Assembly (NCBI GenBank): GCA_947483555.1
Contig: CANKMW010000006.1
Span: 62,001-126,000, forward strand
DNA length: 64,000 nucleotides
Reading direction: 5' to 3'
From: Myxococcales bacterium
GTDB lineage: Bacteria > Myxococcota_A > Polyangia > Haliangiales > Haliangiaceae
In this document: positions 1-10,769 of the stretch, piece by piece
How positions within the stretch are numbered: the first letter of the stretch is position 1
How the letters are laid out: each line of letters begins with the position of its first letter
Notes under the pieces: generated by a model
Database searches by the model: none
Seen by the model: the letters and a program-made list of their open reading frames with translations, nothing else
Told to the model about the DNA's origin: nothing
Translations under genes and position numbers: made by a program

Positions 1-2
1 CA

Positions 3-2318
3 TCACCGTTCCAGGTCCGCCGCACGCTGACGTTCCCAGGCGGCCTGATGCTTGTTTCCGACTCGATCCTCCAGATCGGCAACTTTCCTGTGAACCTGCG
101 CACGCTGGCGACCTTCGGCCATCCCCACCGCTGTACGCAGGTTCTCACGCGCTGCGTCAAGAGCGCCCTGCGAGACTAGGACCTCGGCAATGGCGACGTG
201 GATCTCCGCCCGCTGAGGCCTCGCGAGCCTCGGACTGTCGAGGGTTTGGCGCAGCAGGGTCAGGGCCTGGTCGCCCTGGCCCTGCCGAGCGAGCACCTGG
301 GACAAGACAATCGTCGCCGCTGGGGTGGGGTCGAGCGCATACGCACGCTGGGCGGTGCGGGCGGCGAGTGGCTGGTCGGCGACCGCGATCGCGATCTCCG
401 CGGTGTGAAGCTGGAGCCCAGCGTCGTCCGGGTACAGCGACAGGTAGCGGCTCAGATACGCCAGTGCGAGCGGCGTTCGCCCGCGCTGGATGAGCCGATC
501 GGCCAACTCCCGAACCAGAGCGGGGACCAGCGGCAGCGCGCGGACCACGTCGCTGTCGGACGGAAACGCAGCGAGGACCTCGTCGAGCACCTCGATGCGC
601 AACCGGTAGCGGAGCGCGAGCGCGTATTCGGTGCGCGCCTGGTCGCGCTGCTGTGAAGCGAGTAACATCTGCGCGGTCAACCGGTGCAGCTCGGCACTCG
701 TTGGGTGCAGCGCGAGAGCACGGTTGACCACCGCGCTCGCGCGCTGATCGCGCATCGCGAACAGCGCGCGAGCAAACGTGCCAGCGGAGGCGTAGTCCGC
801 CGGATGGCGCGCAAAGACGCGCGCCGCCCGAGCGATCGCCGCGTCGGGCGCCGGCCGAGTCGCGAGCCAGGCGGTGAGCTCGCGGGTCTCGTCGCGTGCG
901 GCGTCGCCCACCGGGGACGCCGCTACCGCCACCGCGGCGACCACCGCGGCGATGACCGCCGCGCGCGCCGGCCGCAGGATCTGCCGCTCCAGGCGGCTGC
1001 TCGCCTCGGCCGGTATCACAGCCAGCACGGCCAGGAGGGCGATCGCCGGGTAGGCGACTCCAGGCATCCACAGACTGAAGTCGGTGAGATTCTCGACGGC
1101 GAGTGCGGCGAGCCCGGCGAACGCGCCAGCCTCCCAGGGGCTCGATCGCGCGCCGCGCGCGGCGACGGTCGCCAGCCAGATGAACACGAGCGCGAGTGCG
1201 CCAGCGCCCACGAAGCCCCAGTCGACCACGGCCTGCAGGTACTCGTTCTCGACGTGCGGGAACACGACCGTGCTGCTGTCGTGGACGCGGGTCGACGCCA
1301 TCTCGAACGAGCCGCGACCGATCCCGGTCCACCGGAACTCCTGCAGTAGCTGCGAGCTCGAGCGCCACACGCCGAAGCGGCTCTGGGCCTGGCCGAGCTC
1401 GCTCATCCGGGTCCCGGTCAGGTCGCGCACGACCCCGCCGGCGGTCAGCACGCCGAGCAGGACCATCGCGCTCAGGGCGACCACCGCGATCGCGACCATG
1501 TCCGATCGGAGCAACTTGGTCGCCTGCCGCCCGGGGCGTCGCTGGACGAGGGTCAGCACAGCCACTGTGCCGAGCCCAAGGCCCAGCGCGATCGCCCCGC
1601 CGCGCGACTCGGCCAGCAGCCCTGTCGCCCCGCAAAGAGCGGCGACACCGATCCACGCGACCCGCAGTCTCGCGGCGCTCGTGATCGCGAGGCCGACCGC
1701 CACCGGCGTCGACAGCGCCATCAACGCCGACAGATGGTTGTGGTTGAGGAGCGGTGCCAGGGTCGGGCGCGCCATTGCCTGCTTCGGGTGGTAGATCGCG
1801 AACAGTGTCTCGGCGCCGACCGCGAGGTGAACGAGCGTGGTCAGCGCGATCGCAGCGCCGACCAGGGCGACGACCGAGACCAACCACTGCCGCCGCGCCG
1901 GCGACGCCGCGATACGCAGCGCGGCGTAGGCGAACGCGACGTAACCGCACAGCTTGGCGAGCTCGAGCACGGTCGCGGGCGGATCGAGCGACAGGGCGAT
2001 CCACGACGGCGTTTCCGCGCCGAGGGCGCGGGCGTTGTCGACGATCAGCTGGTGCTTGCCGGGGGACAGGATCGCGACCAGCGCTTGTGGCAACGGGATG
2101 ACCTGCAGCAGCGTGAGCAGGGCGGCGAGGCCGACGAAGGCGAGCAGGGGCGACAGCGTGCCCAGCTCGCGCTTCGAGGTCAGGAACGAGGCGGCGCCGG
2201 CGGCCGAGAGCAGGCTGGTCACGCAGATCGCCCAGCGCGGGGCGCCGCCGAGCGCGAACGGGGCGACGACGAGGACGGTCGCGACCAGGATCAGCGCGAT
2301 GCGGTCTCGCCGGCGCAT
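3..2318 (-). CDS. O-antigen ligase/polymerase-like membrane protein with C-terminal TPRs
   Basis: Likely an inner-membrane polysaccharide ligase or polymerase of the Wzy_C (O-antigen ligase) superfamily. The first ~450 residues form about ten hydrophobic segments; NHNHLS (residues 192-197), SRGG (238-241) and a periplasmic-loop motif HVENEYLQ (355-362) fit the family. The last ~270 residues are soluble, Ala-rich helical pairs typical of TPRs, an arrangement seen in many O-antigen ligase family proteins. It is the last gene of a minus-strand run with the export lipoprotein (1 nt upstream) and two nucleotide-sugar enzymes, so it probably joins or attaches exopolysaccharide units. The stop codon is the third base of the window onward, so the gene is complete. 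Which glycan it handles cannot be read from sequence. Confidence 0.8.
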   Translation of the reverse strand: MRRRDRIALILVATVLVVAPFALGGAPRWAICVTSLLSAAGAASFLTSKRELGTLSPLLAFVGLAALLTLLQVIPLPQALVAILSPGKHQLIVDNARALGAETPSWIALSLDPPATVLELAKLCGYVAFAYAALRIAASPARRQWLVSVVALVGAAIALTTLVHLAVGAETLFAIYHPKQAMARPTLAPLLNHNHLSALMALSTPVAVGLAITSAARLRVAWIGVAALCGATGLLAESRGGAIALGLGLGTVAVLTLVQRRPGRQATKLLRSDMVAIAVVALSAMVLLGVLTAGGVVRDLTGTRMSELGQAQSRFGVWRSSSQLLQEFRWTGIGRGSFEMASTRVHDSSTVVFPHVENEYLQAVVDWGFVGAGALALVFIWLATVAARGARSSPWEAGAFAGLAALAVENLTDFSLWMPGVAYPAIALLAVLAVIPAEASSRLERQILRPARAAVIAAVVAAVAVAASPVGDAARDETRELTAWLATRPAPDAAIARAARVFARHPADYASAGTFARALFAMRDQRASAVVNRALALHPTSAELHRLTAQMLLASQQRDQARTEYALALRYRLRIEVLDEVLAAFPSDSDVVRALPLVPALVRELADRLIQRGRTPLALAYLSRYLSLYPDDAGLQLHTAEIAIAVADQPLAARTAQRAYALDPTPAATIVLSQVLARQGQGDQALTLLRQTLDSPRLARPQRAEIHVAIAEVLVSQGALDAARENLRTAVGMAEGRQRAQVHRKVADLEDRVGNKHQAAWERQRAADLER

Positions 2319-2319
2319 G

Positions 2320-2951
2320 TCACCAGCGCCGGTGCGGCACGAAGATGACGTCGCCGGGCCGGATGAAGAACTGCTTGGCGTTGCCCTTGCCGATCGACTC
2401 GACCGGGACGGTGTAGCTCTGCTTGTCGCCGCCGAGGTCGCGGGTGATGGTCACGGCGTTCTCGCGCGCCATCGGCGTGAAGCCGCCGGCCTGGGAGACC
2501 GCCTCGATCACCGTCATGCCCTCGGTGAAGCCGAGCGTGCCTGGTTTGCGGACCTGGCCGAACACCGAGATCTTCTTCGACTTGTACTCCTTCACCAGGA
2601 CCGAGACCTGGGGGTTCTTGAGGTAGCCGTCGGCCAGGCGGTCGCGGATCTCGGTCTCGACCATCGCCGGCGACTTGCCGTTGATCTCGACGGTGCCGAT
2701 CAGCGGGAACGAGATGGTGCCCTCTGCGCTGGCGCTGTAGACGCTGGTCAGCTTCTCTTGCTGGAAGACGCGGACCTCGAACACGTCGCCGGGTCCGAGG
2801 GTGGTGTCCTCGAGGTAGACCTGCTGCGACGGATACTCGCTCGGCGGCGGATCGCTGCAGCCGGCGCCGCCCGCGACGGTGACCGCGACCAGCAGGAGGC
2901 GGACCAGGAGCCCGGACATGACGTGTTGGACGTCGGCGGCGGTGGGAAGGT

Positions 2952-2955
<4 letters not shown>
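2320..2955 (-). CDS. Wza/polysaccharide export lipoprotein (Poly_export + SLBB)
   Basis: Outer-membrane-associated polysaccharide export protein, about 211 residues, a short member of the Wza/KpsD family. After a lipoprotein signal ending GGAGC, the sequence [12 protein letters not shown] starts the Poly_export domain, and [19 protein letters not shown] starts a single SLBB domain; it ends [14 protein letters not shown], the usual family ending. The ATG at 2955 overlaps the stop of the upstream epimerase gene as ATGA, which supports this start. An inner ATG at 2919 would give a cleaner lipoprotein signal ([13 protein letters not shown]) and is a serious alternative. The length lacks the C-terminal transmembrane helix of E. 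coli Wza, so the outer-membrane channel is probably built by another protein. Confidence 0.85.
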
Positions 2956-3896
<941 letters not shown>

Positions 3897-3912
3897 GGGC
3901 GTGCCCCTTATA

Positions 3913-4905
3913 TCAGCTGCCGCCGCGTTCGCGGTACCAGGCCCAGAACCGAGCCACCCCGTCGCGGACCGAGGTGGTCGGCGCGTACCCGAGGTCCCCT
4001 GCGGCGCGGGTCACGTCGGCGTACGTGATCGGCACGTCGCCCGGCTGCAGCGGCTGACGATCGATCACGGCCGGCCTGCCGACCACGTCCTCGATGATCG
4101 CGATCAGCTCGGCGAGCGAGGTGGTGACGGTGCCGCCGAGGTTGTAGACGGTGTAGCGGCCGGGCTCGACCCGCTCGCACGCCGCCACCACGCCGGAGAC
4201 GATGTCGTCGACGTAGGTGTAGTCGCGGCGGCTGGTGCCATCGCCGAACACCGGGATCGGGCGGCCGGCGGCGATCGCGGCCACGAACTTGTGGATCGCC
4301 ATGTCAGGGCGCTGGCGCGGGCCGTAGACGGTGAAGAAGCGCAGCGCGCTGATGCCCAGGCCGTACACGTCGCGGTAGGTCGAGCACAGCAGCTCGCCGG
4401 ACCGCTTGGTCGCCGCGTACGGCGATGCCGGGAACAGGCACGGTTCGTCCTCGCGAAACGCGACCACCTGGGTCAGGTCGCCGCCGTCGGCGCGGACGCC
4501 GTAGACCGAGCTCGACGAGGCGAACACCAGGCGGGTGACGCCGAGCCGCCGGCACGCTTCCAGGATGACCGTGGTGCCGTGGACGTTGGCGCGAGTGTAA
4601 CGCAGCGGCTCAGCGAGCGAAGGACGGACCCCGGCCAGGGCGGCCAGGTGGCAGATCACGTCGGGTCGCTCGGCGCCGACCAGCGCCGTGATGGCCGGTT
4701 CGTCGGCGACGTCGGCCTCGACGATCCGGAAACGGTCGGGCGGGAGCATCACGGCCAGCGCCCGGGCGTTGTCGCGCTTCACCTCCGACGGATAGAGGTA
4801 GCCGTCGAAGCTATCGACGCCGACCACGTCATGACCGGCGGCCACCATGCGGTGTGCGGTGTGAGAGCCAATGAAGCCGGCGGCGCCGGTGAGCAGGATC
4901 TTCAT
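3913..4905 (-). CDS. NAD-dependent nucleotide-sugar epimerase (UDP-glucuronate 4-epimerase-like)
   Basis: Extended SDR of 330 residues, most likely interconverting UDP-glucuronate and UDP-galacturonate (CapI/WbpP/GalE group). Seen: GAAGFIG (7-13), ASSSSVYG with the catalytic Ser, [11 protein letters not shown] with Tyr163 and Lys167, and [19 protein letters not shown] followed by [15 protein letters not shown], a block I associate with UDP-glucuronate 4-epimerases. It is the first gene of the polysaccharide run on the minus strand, 50 nt after rpmA, so it may be partly cotranscribed with the ribosomal genes. Substrate is inferred; GalE-type activity on neutral sugars is possible. Confidence 0.8.
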   Translation of the reverse strand: MKILLTGAAGFIGSHTAHRMVAAGHDVVGVDSFDGYLYPSEVKRDNARALAVMLPPDRFRIVEADVADEPAITALVGAERPDVICHLAALAGVRPSLAEPLRYTRANVHGTTVILEACRRLGVTRLVFASSSSVYGVRADGGDLTQVVAFREDEPCLFPASPYAATKRSGELLCSTYRDVYGLGISALRFFTVYGPRQRPDMAIHKFVAAIAAGRPIPVFGDGTSRRDYTYVDDIVSGVVAACERVEPGRYTVYNLGGTVTTSLAELIAIIEDVVGRPAVIDRQPLQPGDVPITYADVTRAAGDLGYAPTTSVRDGVARFWAWYRERGGS

Positions 4906-4955
4906 CCGTGCTGCCGGGTTGTAGCGCGAAGCGGCGACCGAGGAATCAGCGAAGA

Positions 4956-5240
4956 TCAGGCTGCGGCGGGGGCAGCGGCCTGCGCGGCGGCCGGATAGAC
5001 CGCGACGCGCATCTTGTCCTTGCCCTGGCGCTCGAACTTCACGACCCCGTCGATCAGCGCGAACAGCGTGAAGTCGCGGCCCATGCCGACGTTCTCGCCG
5101 GCGTGGTACTTCGTGCCGACCTGCCGCACGAGGATGCTACCGGCGCTGATCTGCTGCCCGGCGAAGCGCTTGACGCCTCGCATCTTCGGCAGCGAGTCGC
5201 GGCCGTTTCGAGTCGAACCCTGTCCCTTTTTGTGAGCCAT
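4956..5240 (-). CDS. rpmA: 50S ribosomal protein L27
   Basis: Ribosomal protein L27, located at the peptidyl-transferase centre of the 50S subunit. [16 protein letters not shown] at the start, then [19 protein letters not shown] and [15 protein letters not shown], are diagnostic. There is no N-terminal extension of the kind cleaved in Firmicutes. The 94-residue length is slightly long because of an Ala/Pro-rich tail ([11 protein letters not shown]). It follows rplU by 24 nt. In most bacteria obg comes next, but here the downstream neighbour is a sugar epimerase. Confidence 0.98.
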   Translation of the reverse strand: MAHKKGQGSTRNGRDSLPKMRGVKRFAGQQISAGSILVRQVGTKYHAGENVGMGRDFTLFALIDGVVKFERQGKDKMRVAVYPAAAQAAAPAAA

Positions 5241-5264
5241 GACGCTGCTCCGTCTTCCTGCCGA

Positions 5265-5588
5265 TCACCCGAAGGCGACGATCGACTCGATCTTGACCGC
5301 GGTCAGCTCCTGGCGATGACCGGTGCGGCGGACGTAATTCTTGCGACGGCGGAACTTGAAGACCACCAGCTTCTCGCCCAGGCCCTGCTCGACGATCTTG
5401 GCGATCACCTTGGCGCCGGTCACGGTTGGCGTGCCGACCGTGACGTCCGCGCCGCCGCCGGCAGCGACCAGGAGCACCTGCTCGAAGGTGATGGGATCAC
5501 CGGCGTCGCCGGGGAGCTTCTCGACCCACAGAACCTGCCCGGGCTCGGCCCGGTATTGCTTGCCGCCAGTTTGAATCACCGCGTACAT
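5265..5588 (-). CDS. rplU: 50S ribosomal protein L21
   Basis: Ribosomal protein L21, which binds 23S rRNA next to L20. MYAVIQTGGKQYRAEPG at the N-terminus and FKFRRRKNYVRRTGHRQ near the C-terminus are diagnostic; 107 residues is the normal size. The frame is open five codons further upstream, but the ATG at 5588 is preceded on the minus strand by the strong Shine-Dalgarno GGAGAG at the right distance and gives the conserved N-terminus, so I chose it. First gene of the rplU-rpmA pair, driven by the promoter-like sequence at 5624-5651. Confidence 0.98.
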   Translation of the reverse strand: MYAVIQTGGKQYRAEPGQVLWVEKLPGDAGDPITFEQVLLVAAGGGADVTVGTPTVTGAKVIAKIVEQGLGEKLVVFKFRRRKNYVRRTGHRQELTAVKIESIVAFG

Positions 5589-5623
5589 GGCTTCTCTCCG
5601 CAATCGCGCGTTTGGAATCGCGG

Positions 5624-5651
5624 ACTTTACTCACGGCGGCCCCGCCGTCAA
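5624..5651 (-). promoter_or_regulatory. Predicted sigma70-type promoter of rplU-rpmA
   Basis: On the minus strand, TTGACG (5646-5651) is followed after 16 bases by TAAAGT (5624-5629). This would start transcription near 5617, about 30 nt upstream of the rplU ATG, with the Shine-Dalgarno GGAGAG in between. Prediction from sequence only. Confidence 0.45.
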
Positions 5652-5780
5652 GGGTTTGCGAGGCCGTCGTGCAACAGGCTGTGATCGTTGTCGGATCGCG
5701 CGCCCTTTTGCTGGTCGCAGGTATCGATGTGACCCCATCGATTCTCTCTCGCCGGGGATTCCCGCTAGACTCGCCGCCAA

Positions 5781-6836
5781 ATGAGGACCGCCCTCGCCTT
5801 CGCCTCGCTCGCGCTGTTCCTTGCCGCTTGCGGCGACAACCTCCATCCCGAGACCGACCTGGATGCCGCCGAGATCGATGCGGCGCCACCGGTCGATGCC
5901 ACGGTCGATACACCGCCCGACGCCAACTGCCCGCTGCGCGCGCCGGGCCTGGTCGGCGGCCCGTGCACCACCGACGGACAATGTGACACCACCAGCGGCG
6001 CCGGCGACGGCTTCTGCCTCAACGCGACCCTCGGCGGCATCGGCTGGCCCGCCGCCGGCTACTGCGTCACGCGGCTTGGCGTCTGCACCATGGACAGCCA
6101 GTGCGGCAGCGGCAATCTGTGCGTGACGATCAACGATCCCGGCGGTGCCTTCAGCGCCTGCATGCCGGGGTGCGGCGCGGCACCATGTGACTGCTCGAAC
6201 GGTCAGGCCTGCTCCGACAACCTCGCCGGCAACACGATGAACAAGAACGCCTGCATCCCGGGCAATCGGTCGTCGATCGACGGCGATGCGTGCACCGGGT
6301 TCGGGGAGTGCGACCTCAACTCGATCTGCCGCAGCGACACCGCCGAGCACCCGGGCGGCCAGTGCATCCAGATCGGCTGCACGATCGGCAACGACGCCAC
6401 CTGCACGGCGGGTGGTGATGGACACTGCGCCAGTCCCGGATTCGTCAGCGCCGGCGCCGGCTGCCTCGATCAGTGCGTGACCGACGCGAACTGCCGCACG
6501 GCGGAGGGCTACAAGTGCTTCGACGCCGGTGGCGCGACCGGCCGCCATTGTCGCCATCCGCAGGCGGGCGACGCGTGCGCGGCCGACGTCGATTGCGGGG
6601 ATCCGGGCCTCTGGGACTGCCGGACCGGCGCCGGTTTCCCGGGCGGTTACTGCACGCTGCAGGCGGGTTGCAACGCCACCAACGGCACCGGTTGTTCTGG
6701 CGGATCCAGCCTCTGCTTCGACCCGCCCGGAACCGATACCCCCTACTGCGTCGACCGCTGTACCGGCGCGGCGCAGGGCACGTGTCGGGCCAGCTACACC
6801 TGCACGACGATGGGCACCGCCGCCGGCTGCATCTGA
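5781..6836 (+). CDS. Cys-rich secreted lipoprotein
   Basis: Function unknown. The N-terminus is a lipoprotein signal (ALFLAACGDN), followed by an Asp/Pro/Ala-rich linker (residues ~25-55) and then about 300 residues with dozens of cysteines in a loose repeat, Cys-x-x-(D/N)-xx-C and GxxCxxxxGxC. Such modules appear in many myxobacterial surface lipoproteins whose names mention Cys-rich or tryptophan-synthase-alpha-like repeats; no catalytic motif is visible. It stands alone, divergent from rplU, and ends 13 bases before the convergent amidase gene. Disulfides imply an extracytoplasmic location. Confidence 0.75.
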   Translation: MRTALAFASLALFLAACGDNLHPETDLDAAEIDAAPPVDATVDTPPDANCPLRAPGLVGGPCTTDGQCDTTSGAGDGFCLNATLGGIGWPAAGYCVTRLGVCTMDSQCGSGNLCVTINDPGGAFSACMPGCGAAPCDCSNGQACSDNLAGNTMNKNACIPGNRSSIDGDACTGFGECDLNSICRSDTAEHPGGQCIQIGCTIGNDATCTAGGDGHCASPGFVSAGAGCLDQCVTDANCRTAEGYKCFDAGGATGRHCRHPQAGDACAADVDCGDPGLWDCRTGAGFPGGYCTLQAGCNATNGTGCSGGSSLCFDPPGTDTPYCVDRCTGAAQGTCRASYTCTTMGTAAGCI

Positions 6837-6849
6837 GCCGCGGCCGCGC

Positions 6850-8463
6850 TCAGCGCACGCGAACGGCGTCAGCGATCACGACCTTCCCCGGGGCCGCCCA
6901 GCGCGACAGCGCGACCTTGTTCCAGCCGGTGGTGAACGCGTAGGTGCCGAGCGGCACCCACTGGCTGCCGTCCGTCGCCTGGTTCTTGCTCGCCCGACCG
7001 ACCTCGGTGCCGGCGGCGTTGTAGGCGATGAACGTCGCGCTGGTCAGCCGGTTCGAGCCGGTGGTCCACCAGGCGTCCACGGCGCGGCTCTGCGGCGCGG
7101 CCAGGTAGAACCAGAACGTCGCCGGGGCCGAGGTCTCCGACGTGGCGCCCTGCCAGTAGCCGGAGCCGTAGTAGCCCGGCGTCGAGCTGGCCGAGGTCCA
7201 GGTGCCGGTCATCTCGATGCGCGCGACGGTCGCGTTGTTGTTGGCGCTGTTGGAGTCGATGACGATCTGCGACGGCGGCGGCGGCGGCGGCGGCTGATCG
7301 GGCGGCGGGTTGGGCGGCGGCGGGGTCGCGGTGGCGCAGTGATCGCGGACTCGATCGATGTAGTGCGCCCACGGCCAGTTGGGGCCCGGATCACTGCGGT
7401 TGTACGGCTGCAGCTGGCCGTGGCCGACGATGTGGTTGCGGTCGCGCGGGATGCCGTGGCTCTTCGTGATGTCGCAGGTCAGCTTGGCCGAGGTCTCGAT
7501 GAGGCCGTTCGACCACGAGGCCTGCGAGCCGTAGCCGCCGTGCTCGATGCCGACCGTGAAGTTGTTGCTGCCCTGGCCGTTCTTGCCGCAGTCCACGTTG
7601 CCGTTGAGGCTGCACTTGTAGGTCGCCGCGATGTGGTACGCGCGCCGCGACTCGAGGACCAGCTGCGTCACCTCGGAGCCCGATTCGTTGACGACGTAGT
7701 GCGCGCTCACGCCCGATGACGGATTCTTGAGCCAGCCCCAGCAGCCGGCGTAGCCGCCCTCGCAGGTGTGGATGACGACCATCGTCGGGACCGAGCCCGA
7801 CGGCCGCGCGCCGTGGTTCGGCGACGGCCGCCAGATCGCGGGACCGTAGTCGGCCGACTTCTCGACCGGCGCCGCCGACGAAGGACGGAGATCCTTGTTG
7901 GGCAGCAGGGAGGCGATCAGCTCGCCGCCCTCGGTGCGCTCCTCGGCGCCGTCGCGCAGCACGCGGTAGACGTCGTCGCCGACGTAGTGGGCGCGGGCCT
8001 CGTCGTCGACGATGCCGCTCCACGCCTCGACCACCGGCACCCACTGCACCAGGTCGCTGCCGCTCACCCCTTGCGCCCGCGCCTCGTCGGCGATCAGGTG
8101 CGCGGCGGCGCGGATGTTGGCCTCGTGGTCGACCGCGAGCTCGTCGCGGCCAACCCCGGCCAGGGTCGCGGCGCGATCGGCGACCTCCGGTCGCAGGCCC
8201 ATGAGCCCGACCGTCGGCATGGCGCCGTCGTGTTCCTCCTCGGCCGTCACCATCTGCCACCGGGTCTCGACGAAGCCGATCGCCTTGAGCAGGTCGACCG
8301 GCACCCCGGTCTCGCGGGCGGCGTCGGCGTACGAGCGGTCGAGCGCGGTGACGATCACCGGGTTGAGGCCGTCCTCGATCAGCACGTCGGTGGCGCAGGC
8401 CGGGCCGAGCACGAGCGCAAGCGGGAGCGCGCAGAGCGCACCGATACCGTGGCGACGATCCAT
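6850..8463 (-). CDS. Multidomain N-acetylmuramoyl-L-alanine amidase (Amidase_2) with golvesin-like domain
   Basis: Secreted peptidoglycan hydrolase, 537 residues. Order: signal peptide (1-22, possibly lipidated at Cys23), a ~150-residue helical region that resembles a lytic-transglycosylase (SLT) fold (GLLKAIGFVETRW-like, then GLMGLRPEVADRAA), then an Amidase_2 domain with zinc ligands in VVIHTCEGG, IVGHGQL and SDPGPNWPW, a proline-rich linker (PPPPNPPPDQPPPPPPP) and a C-terminal golvesin/xanthan-lyase-type beta domain. The frame is open 63 codons further upstream, but the ATG at 8463 starts the signal peptide. The SLT-like half has a Glu (FVETRW) in the right context, so the protein might cut both glycan and peptide bonds. 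Monocistronic. Confidence 0.82.
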   Translation of the reverse strand: MDRRHGIGALCALPLALVLGPACATDVLIEDGLNPVIVTALDRSYADAARETGVPVDLLKAIGFVETRWQMVTAEEEHDGAMPTVGLMGLRPEVADRAATLAGVGRDELAVDHEANIRAAAHLIADEARAQGVSGSDLVQWVPVVEAWSGIVDDEARAHYVGDDVYRVLRDGAEERTEGGELIASLLPNKDLRPSSAAPVEKSADYGPAIWRPSPNHGARPSGSVPTMVVIHTCEGGYAGCWGWLKNPSSGVSAHYVVNESGSEVTQLVLESRRAYHIAATYKCSLNGNVDCGKNGQGSNNFTVGIEHGGYGSQASWSNGLIETSAKLTCDITKSHGIPRDRNHIVGHGQLQPYNRSDPGPNWPWAHYIDRVRDHCATATPPPPNPPPDQPPPPPPPSQIVIDSNSANNNATVARIEMTGTWTSASSTPGYYGSGYWQGATSETSAPATFWFYLAAPQSRAVDAWWTTGSNRLTSATFIAYNAAGTEVGRASKNQATDGSQWVPLGTYAFTTGWNKVALSRWAAPGKVVIADAVRVR

Positions 8464-8741
8464 GAGGTCCTCGCAGTGCCGGCCGATGGCGGTGTGACGG
8501 GCCGGTTGCTGGCTACCAGAGCAGCCGGCGTGCCACCCACGTTCGGCACTCATGTAGGGCGGTGGAATCGCGTGTCCGGCCAGCGAGTTGCGACGGTGCG
8601 AGGGTGGGTCGCCCGCCCAGACGCAGTGCAGCGTGCCCACCGCGGTGTGCACGATCGCGAGGAATCCGGTCCCGCCTGCTGACCGCGGTCGGCACTGCCC
8701 GCAAGCCTCCGACCCGTCCGGCGCCTGCTACCCTGGGCCCA

Positions 8742-9312
8742 ATGCCAGGGCACGGTCACGCGGTTCGATATTCGTTCCACGAGTACGTCGCTCACGAGCG
8801 CGTTAGCAACACCCGGCACGAATACCTCCACGGTCAGATCTATGCGATGGCGGGCGGCAGCCCCGAGCACTCGGCGCTGATCGCGAGCATCACGACCCAC
8901 CTGTCAAACCAGGTCCGCGGCGGCCCGCGTGCACATGTCGGATCTGCGCGTGCGCGTGACCGAGACTGGCCTCGCGACCTATCCTGACGTGGTCGTGGTG
9001 TGCGGGCCGTGGCAGCGCGATCCCGAGGACGATCACACGATCATCAACCCGGTCGTCGTGGTCGAGGTGCTGAGCCCCAGCACGCAAGCGTACGATCGCG
9101 GTGAGAAGCTCGAGCACTACAAACGGATCCCGACCCTGCGCGCGTGCCTCCTGGTCGCCCACGACCGCCGTGAGCTGGAGCTGTGGAGTCGCGACGACGA
9201 TGGCGCGTGGGCGCGCGCGCTGGTCGGCATCGGCGAGCGGCTCGAGCTCGTCGCCGTCGGCGTCTGCCTCGATGTCGACGCGCTCTACGCCGACGCCGCC
9301 GAACCGATCTGA
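8742..9312 (+). pseudogene. Uma2-family (DUF820) endonuclease-like gene, frameshifted
   Basis: Two overlapping frames together make one Uma2 protein. The first (ATG at 8742) gives YSFHEYVAHERVSNTRHEYLHGQIYAMAG and runs to LSNQVRGGP; the second continues with RVHMSDLRVRVTETG, YPDVVVVCGP, VVVEVLSPSTQAYDRGEK and LLVAHDRRELELW up to the stop at 9312. The frame changes by +1 near 8925-8929. Relative to the family I expect about five bases to be missing there (a Pro-Cys codon pair shortened), giving a net loss of two bases modulo three. Uma2 proteins have a PD-(D/E)xK-like fold and unknown biological role. Either a decayed gene or a sequencing error. Confidence 0.75.
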
Positions 9313-9381
9313 CCGCGGCGCGGGCGGCTACGTCGGGCGGCGCGGAGTGACCACGCCGCGAGGGAGGCGTACGATGCCGCG

Positions 9382-10752
9382 GTGCCAGCACAGCTCATGT
9401 TCGCGGGTGCCGTCGGCGGCGTCACCGGAAGCTGCTACCACCTGACCTTCGACGGCACCTCGCTGGTGATCGACTGCGGCACCTTCCAGGGCGGCCAGAT
9501 CGCCGACGAGCTCAACCGGCGGCCGTGGCCGTTCGACCCGACCCGGGTGACGGCGGTGGTGCTGACCCATGGCCATCTCGACCACTGCGGGCGGGTGCCA
9601 CTGCTCGGCGACAACGGTTTCGACGGCCCGGTCTGGGGCCACTCGGCCACCCTCGATATCGCGACCCTGATCATGGAGGACACCGCCAAGATCGCCGCCC
9701 ACTCGCCTGGGCCGCCGATCTACGACCGCGCCGCGGTCGAGCGGATCCGCGGCCGCATGAAGCGGCACCCCGGCTACGGCAAGCGGCAGGACATCGGGCC
9801 GTTCACCGTCGAGCTGTTCGACGCCGGCCACATCCTCGGCTCGAGCCACGTGCGGGTGTCGTGGGACGATGGCGGCGAGCGCGCGATCCTGTTCTCCGGC
9901 GACATCGGCGTGGTCGGTTCGCCGATCATCCGCGACCCGACCTCGACCTGGGCACCCGAGGCCGCGGTCGACTGGGTGGTCACCGAGTCGACCTACGGCA
10001 ACCGCAACCACCCCGATCGCGCGGCGGCTCGCGACACCTTCCGCGACGTCATCCAGCGCGCGCTCCTCGACGGCGGCAAGGTGCTCATCCCGGCGTTCGC
10101 GATCGGTCGCACCCAGGAGATCCTGTTCGAGCTCGACCAGATGATCCAGGCCGGCGAGGTCGGCCGTATCCCGGTGGTCGTCGACGGTCCGCTGTCCTTG
10201 TCGGCGACCGAGGTCTACCGCCGCCACAAGGGCTGCTACGACGAGGCCGCTCACGAGCAGCTGGCGCGCGGCGACCATCCGCTCGACATGGACTCGTTCA
10301 TGGGTGCCCGCGACGGCCGGCAGTCATCGCGGGTGTCGGATCTGCGCGGCGCGGCGATCATCATCGCCGGGTCGGGCATGTGCAACGGCGGCCGGATCCG
10401 CCGCCACCTGGCCGAGAACCTCGACGATCCGCGCACCGACGTGGTGCTGGTCGGCTACCAGGGCGCGCGCACGCTCGGCCGCGCGCTCGAGGACGGCGCC
10501 AAGGAAGTGTGGATCGACAACCGGCAGGTGCCGGTGCAGGCGCGGGTGACCCGCATCTCTGGCTTCTCGGCGCACGCCGATCAGGACGGCCTGGCGACCT
10601 GGTACAGCACGCTGCCGCGCAAGGCGGGCGGCACCACGTTCGTGACCCACGGCGAGGACGAGAGTCGCGACGTGTACGCGCGGCTGCTGCGCGACCGCTT
10701 CGGGGCCACCACCGCGATCCCGCAGCTCGACGATGTCGTGACCCTCGCCTGA
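9382..10752 (+). CDS. Beta-CASP metallo-beta-lactamase ribonuclease (CPSF73-like)
   Basis: Cytoplasmic zinc-dependent RNA endo/exonuclease of the bacterial CPSF/YSH1 group, 456 residues. Seen: THGHLDH (62-68), the HxHxDH zinc motif; AGHILGSSHV; FSGDIG; ESTYGNR; a beta-CASP region containing GSGMCNGGRI; FSAHADQDGL; and a C-terminal VTHGEDESR. All blocks needed for catalysis are present. I used the GTG at 9382 because the fold begins at once (LMFAGAVGGVTGS); an ATG five codons in is possible. The aminotransferase starts 18 nt after its stop, so the two are probably cotranscribed although no functional link is obvious. Confidence 0.9.
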   Translation: MPAQLMFAGAVGGVTGSCYHLTFDGTSLVIDCGTFQGGQIADELNRRPWPFDPTRVTAVVLTHGHLDHCGRVPLLGDNGFDGPVWGHSATLDIATLIMEDTAKIAAHSPGPPIYDRAAVERIRGRMKRHPGYGKRQDIGPFTVELFDAGHILGSSHVRVSWDDGGERAILFSGDIGVVGSPIIRDPTSTWAPEAAVDWVVTESTYGNRNHPDRAAARDTFRDVIQRALLDGGKVLIPAFAIGRTQEILFELDQMIQAGEVGRIPVVVDGPLSLSATEVYRRHKGCYDEAAHEQLARGDHPLDMDSFMGARDGRQSSRVSDLRGAAIIIAGSGMCNGGRIRRHLAENLDDPRTDVVLVGYQGARTLGRALEDGAKEVWIDNRQVPVQARVTRISGFSAHADQDGLATWYSTLPRKAGGTTFVTHGEDESRDVYARLLRDRFGATTAIPQLDDVVTLA

Positions 10753-10769
10753 CCGGGCGTCCAGGCGAC

